This document shows positions 13,156 through 16,136 of a stretch of DNA of 16,136 bases, piece after piece; positions within the stretch are counted from its first letter, which is position 1, and every line of letters begins with the position of its first letter. The DNA comes from Candidatus Poseidoniaceae archaeon (GTDB taxonomy: Archaea > Thermoplasmatota > Poseidoniia > Poseidoniales > Poseidoniaceae): contig JAKMFF010000165.1 of assembly GCA_022425585.1 (NCBI GenBank), forward strand, positions 1 through 16,136. Direction: 5' to 3'. The notes beneath the pieces are model-generated. The model was not told where the DNA came from. It was given only the letters and a program-made list of their open reading frames with translations, and did no database searches. Made by a program: the position numbers and the translations under genes.

Positions 13156-15273
13156 TCAATTATTATTGTAAGTCGGTCTTCGCCCTTCAATTAGTGCAGA
13201 TAAGCCTTCAAGTGCATCTCTAGTGGAAAATATATCAGTTAATTTAGATAATTCTGAATCTAGTCCTTCACTTAGTGAGGTATTGCTGGTAATATCAATC
13301 AATTCACTTGCCATTGACAGAGCGATTGGTGCAGTATACTTTAGATTCTTTAACTGCCTAGAAATGGTTTTCTCTGCCCCATCATAACCTGCTGGACAGC
13401 CGCCTGAAAGCAATACTGAAAGGTTATCATCACTGTAAAAGTCCATGGCGAATTTAACTACTGGGCTTGCATCATTTCTCGGTTTACCCGGGTATTTGTT
13501 GGCTGGCTTACCAGATGTTGCGCATTGTGTTACCGCAGCATCAACTTCGGATAAATCAACTAAATGGGTCAACAATCCAATGTCATAAGCAATTTGGGAA
13601 TTCATGAAATTACCACCAAGCACTGCCCATCTTGCTAGCGGGATACCAGATATTCTCGCTGGTCTTTGGGAGCCACCAAGACCCGGATAGATACCAATTG
13701 AGGTTTCTGGGAATCTAAATTGAGTTCTTCTAGTGCCGATTCGGTAATCACAGCATAAAGCAAGTTCAAGGCCACCACCAAGAGCAAGTCCTGTGGTTAG
13801 TGCGACCGTGGTTTTGGTGGAATTTTCAATCGCATTGAGCACTTCATGGCCATTACTAGTGAATTCTACAATATCTCCTATCGAATTAGATCTAATCTTG
13901 TCAACGAAGAATTTGACATCTGCTCCAGCAACAAAGGCTTTCCCTGCACCGTCTAACACCATAGTGTGGACTGCAGAGTTACCATTTACTGCCTCCACTG
14001 CTTGACCAAGTTGCTTGATTACAGTTTCATTCAGTGCATTCATTGCTTCAGGCCGATTGATGGTAATCGTGGCTACTCCGTCAGTTATCGATGTGTCGAC
14101 GTAGCTGAAATCCCATGGAATGTTACTACTTGCTTGTTTAGCGAAGAATTCTGCGACCTGCCAAGTAGGTTTCCCAGCATCGTCTAGACATAATTTTTGA
14201 TATTCAACAGCCATCTCATGAGATTGTTGTATACCGATTTTATTCATCATTTCAAATGGTCCTTTAGCCCAACGCAGGCCCACTTTAGCGCCTCTGTCAA
14301 CATCTTCCATCGTACAAACGCCTTCATCGACAATTTGTGCTGCCACACCAAATACTACGCCAAATAATCTCCTAGACACTATTTGGTATTGCTCTTCTGA
14401 GTAATCGGTTGCCTCGCTAATCGTCCACATATTGTTGGCTCCGACTAATTCTCGTAGGTTTGCTGCACCATCATAGCGAGGAACTGCTAATTGTTCCGCC
14501 AGGTAATCTGTGGAGTGAAGCGCGATTGGTGGGCCTGTTAGATTCATTAGACCAAATGGGCCAAGTCCGATGCGGAAGGCCTTACCAGCAATTGCATCTA
14601 TTTGAGCCGCATTAGCAACACCTTCTTGTTCTAATAGACATGCTTCATTAAGCCATGGAACGAAGAAGCGGTTGACAACAAATCCAGGTCGGTCACCACA
14701 AACGATTACTACTTTACCAAGCATTTTGCAATATTGGACAACTCGGTCAATGGTATCTTGACTAGTGGTTTTTGCTGGAATAACTTCCACTAGACGATTC
14801 TTTGCTGGGTGATAAAAGAAATGTAGTCCCACAAACTTATCCGGTCTGCCGGTAGCTTTTGCTAATTCATTTACTGATAGCGAAGATGTGTTAGAGGCAA
14901 GGATAGTATGGTCTCCACAGGCTTCATCAAGGGTCTTGAAAACGGCTGTTTTGATATCGAAGTCTTCGAATACCGCTTCGATTACCAAATCTGTATTCTC
15001 AGCAGTATTTTCCACTCCAATAACTCCGGTTATGCGGTTGGTTATCTCATCAACTTGCGATTGGTTGAAAATTCTCCTTTCGACCGCCTCACTGAGAAAA
15101 TCCTTGATTATTCCCTGCCCGCGGTCAACCCATTGTTGCTCTCGGTCGACCATTTGAACATCGAATTCTTCTTGGGCAGACTTTTGGGCAATTCCTGAAC
15201 CCATGTTGCCGGCTCCCACAATAGCTACACGCTGAATAGGCTGCATATTGATGCCGAATCTTAACATGTTCAT
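13156..15273 (-). CDS. 3-hydroxyacyl-CoA dehydrogenase / enoyl-CoA hydratase fusion
   Basis: The bifunctional enzyme catalyses hydration of enoyl-CoA and NAD-dependent oxidation of 3-hydroxyacyl-CoA in beta-oxidation or related C4 pathways. Numbering from TTG 15279: the dehydrogenase part has the NAD-binding GAGNMGSG 22-29, catalytic His153 in GLHFF and Glu165 in RLVEVI, then FVVNRFF; two C-terminal dehydrogenase helical domains run to about 385. The hydratase/crotonase part (about 393 to the end) has the oxyanion segment AFVAGADVKF, Glu505 in GGGLELA and Glu525 in FPETSIGIYPGLGGSQ, so both active sites look intact. The order dehydrogenase-hydratase is the archaeal one; bacterial FadB/FadJ are reversed. 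Possible starts are TTG 15279 and ATG 15273, 15267 and 15243; the last gives the N-terminus most typical of the family. The GST-like gene follows after 22 bases. Confidence 0.93.
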   Translation of the reverse strand: MNMLRFGINMQPIQRVAIVGAGNMGSGIAQKSAQEEFDVQMVDREQQWVDRGQGIIKDFLSEAVERRIFNQSQVDEITNRITGVIGVENTAENTDLVIEAVFEDFDIKTAVFKTLDEACGDHTILASNTSSLSVNELAKATGRPDKFVGLHFFYHPAKNRLVEVIPAKTTSQDTIDRVVQYCKMLGKVVIVCGDRPGFVVNRFFVPWLNEACLLEQEGVANAAQIDAIAGKAFRIGLGPFGLMNLTGPPIALHSTDYLAEQLAVPRYDGAANLRELVGANNMWTISEATDYSEEQYQIVSRRLFGVVFGVAAQIVDEGVCTMEDVDRGAKVGLRWAKGPFEMMNKIGIQQSHEMAVEYQKLCLDDAGKPTWQVAEFFAKQASSNIPWDFSYVDTSITDGVATITINRPEAMNALNETVIKQLGQAVEAVNGNSAVHTMVLDGAGKAFVAGADVKFFVDKIRSNSIGDIVEFTSNGHEVLNAIENSTKTTVALTTGLALGGGLELALCCDYRIGTRRTQFRFPETSIGIYPGLGGSQRPARISGIPLARWAVLGGNFMNSQIAYDIGLLTHLVDLSEVDAAVTQCATSGKPANKYPGKPRNDASPVVKFAMDFYSDDNLSVLLSGGCPAGYDGAEKTISRQLKNLKYTAPIALSMASELIDITSNTSLSEGLDSELSKLTDIFSTRDALEGLSALIEGRRPTYNNN

Positions 15274-15309
15274 GAACAATGCGTACTGGTGTCACAATCA
15301 TGTGCAACC

Positions 15310-15318
15310 ATTTATATC
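15310..15318. promoter_or_regulatory. Shared TATA region TTTATATCC / GGATATAAA of divergent genes
   Basis: On the plus strand TTTATATC (15311-15318) is centred 25.5 bases before ATG 15340, as expected for a leaderless mRNA. On the minus strand the same bases read ATATAAAT and would place a start near 15288, 9-15 bases before TTG 15279 / ATG 15273 of the fusion gene. No other TATA-like sequence is seen in the short intergenic space, so one element may serve both directions. Confidence 0.5.
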
Positions 15319-15339
15319 CACAACAACTCAGCAAAATAT

Positions 15340-15894
15340 ATGCAAATCAATAGGAAGTTCATCAGAATTTGTGTCATTATTTTTGGCATTTTAGTCTTGG
15401 CATCATATGTCTATGGCCTATCTAGGGTGGAAGATAGAATGTCATTATGGGGTGGAATTCCTGGTAGTTGGATAAAATTCATTGTCCCGTTTATGTTTAT
15501 TGCCGCAATTGGTTGGCTAATTTATTGGTGGACTATTCTTTACCGCGTCGATGCATCGGTAATGGACCAATTGCGCTGGCCGTGGCAAAATACCAGTGAT
15601 GGAAACGGAGCAAACCGATTATTCCTCGCTTATTGTTTATTCATGATTCCTTCAATGCTGTGGCTTGAAAGCACGTTATTTCACATTAACAATGATTATT
15701 CTTGGACTCCAATATTGGTAATTGGTATCCTCACCTTAGCATCAATTGGTAACATATTGTTTGGCCTATTAGCATATTCAGCCTATAGGGACGGTTTAGA
15801 CGGAGCCAATTTGATGCTTGTTGGAGCATTTATGTTGAGCATACAAGTCATAATATTTGATGGAATTGTGTGGAATGTTAAGTTCCCTTGGTAG
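15340..15894 (+). CDS. Five-pass integral membrane protein, family not recognised
   Basis: From ATG 15340 the protein has 184 residues with five hydrophobic segments at about 8-27, 46-67, 93-111, 122-146 and 156-178, and short loops. The loop near 70-92 (RVDASVMDQLRWPWQNTSDG) is the longest polar stretch. There are no conserved charged residues within the helices that suggest transport, and no known family is recognised; the WPWxxxSDGxGANRxFLAY pattern could be searched. A GTG at 15289 would extend the frame, but that region contains the TATA box, and ATG 15340 lies 25.5 bases from the box, so the shorter form is chosen. It is divergent from the beta-oxidation fusion and ends 2 bases before the stop of the convergent glycosyltransferase. 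Confidence 0.72.
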   Translation: MQINRKFIRICVIIFGILVLASYVYGLSRVEDRMSLWGGIPGSWIKFIVPFMFIAAIGWLIYWWTILYRVDASVMDQLRWPWQNTSDGNGANRLFLAYCLFMIPSMLWLESTLFHINNDYSWTPILVIGILTLASIGNILFGLLAYSAYRDGLDGANLMLVGAFMLSIQVIIFDGIVWNVKFPW

Positions 15895-15896
15895 GG

Positions 15897-16136
15897 TTAT
15901 ACTAGAGAATTATAGGCGTCTGTTAAGCGTTTACAGAACACTTTGTTATCATAATTCATAGCATGCTTGAGTAAACTTGCTTCTGGAGTTTTTGACTCTT
16001 GACGGCCAGCTATTGCTTGCCAGTCTGCATGTAGATTGGTAATTGCTTGACTCCATGCCTTAGCATCATCAGCAGGTATGCACGTATTGTCTGGCATCAA
16101 TTCGTTATGAGAAGGTAGATCAGCACAGATTACTTT
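15897..16136 (-). CDS. Glycosyltransferase family 4-like protein, C-terminal end only
   Basis: The frame is open to the right edge of the window; only the last 79 residues are visible. They begin VICADLPSHNELMP, which is the nucleotide-sugar-binding motif region of GT4 (GT-B fold) glycosyltransferases (consensus V(I/V)xSDxPxxxE), followed by the CIPADDAKAWSQAI segment that corresponds to the usual xVPPxDxxALAxAI helix. The end is an ordinary helical tail. Possible starts inside the visible part (TTG 16100, ATG 16097) lie downstream of the motif, so they are not the real start. The protein probably transfers a sugar in surface-polysaccharide, glycolipid or N-glycan synthesis; donor and acceptor cannot be told. 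It converges on the five-pass membrane protein. Confidence 0.75.
   Translation of the reverse strand, partial: KVICADLPSHNELMPDNTCIPADDAKAWSQAITNLHADWQAIAGRQESKTPEASLLKHAMNYDNKVFCKRLTDAYNSLV

Overview
The window reads as AT-rich chromosomal DNA from an archaeon, most plausibly a planktonic marine euryarchaeon of the Marine Group II (Poseidoniales) or Marine Group III type. The archaeal evidence has three parts. A TYW1/Taw1-type tRNA wybutosine enzyme carries two cysteine triads spaced as in the archaeal family. The beta-oxidation protein has the order dehydrogenase then hydratase, the reverse of bacterial FadB/FadJ. Archaeal TATA-like boxes sit about 26 bases upstream of the start codons of several first-in-operon genes, which suggests leaderless mRNAs, while some internal genes use Shine-Dalgarno sites or 1-4 base stop/start overlaps. 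The lineage is an inference from gene content, not a proven assignment.

Layout: (i) 2-631 is the 3' end of an unrecognised AT-rich gene cut by the window edge. (ii) 637-1128 is a DUF1499 membrane-anchored protein. (iii) 3402 down to 1166 on the minus strand is a probable operon of three small proteins, a multi-pass membrane protein and a phosphoglycerate mutase; a TATA box and a perfect palindrome lie before it. (iv) 3470-4257 holds a winged-helix regulator divergent from a ChrR-like cupin. (v) 9912 down to 4222 is a four-gene operon with ATGA overlaps: a MacB/LolD-type ATPase, a 1221-residue FtsX-type permease carrying an extracytoplasmic pentapeptide-repeat insert, a second ATPase with an AbrB-like segment and a zinc ribbon at its C-terminus, and a DUF3817 membrane protein. 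(vi) 11256 down to 9956 has two tandem, mutually similar micro-proteins (53 and 39 residues) followed by an AlkB-type membrane di-iron hydroxylase. (vii) 11525-12532 is the TYW1-like gene, preceded by a GC-rich leader that can form competing hairpins. (viii) 15279 down to 12522 is the dehydrogenase/hydratase fusion followed by a GST-like protein. (ix) 15340-15894 is a five-pass membrane protein that shares a TATA region with the fusion gene. (x) 15897 to the end is the C-terminus of a GT4-like glycosyltransferase.

The AlkB-like hydroxylase, the hydratase/dehydrogenase fusion and phosphoglycerate mutase fit a heterotrophic lifestyle using lipids or hydrocarbons plus sugars, but they are separate transcription units and no single pathway is encoded here. 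The most unusual items are the two-ATPase/pentapeptide-permease exporter, the coupled micro-protein pair before AlkB, and the structured leader of TYW1. No rRNA, tRNA, CRISPR array or insertion sequence was seen, and no stretch longer than 300 bases lacks a gene.
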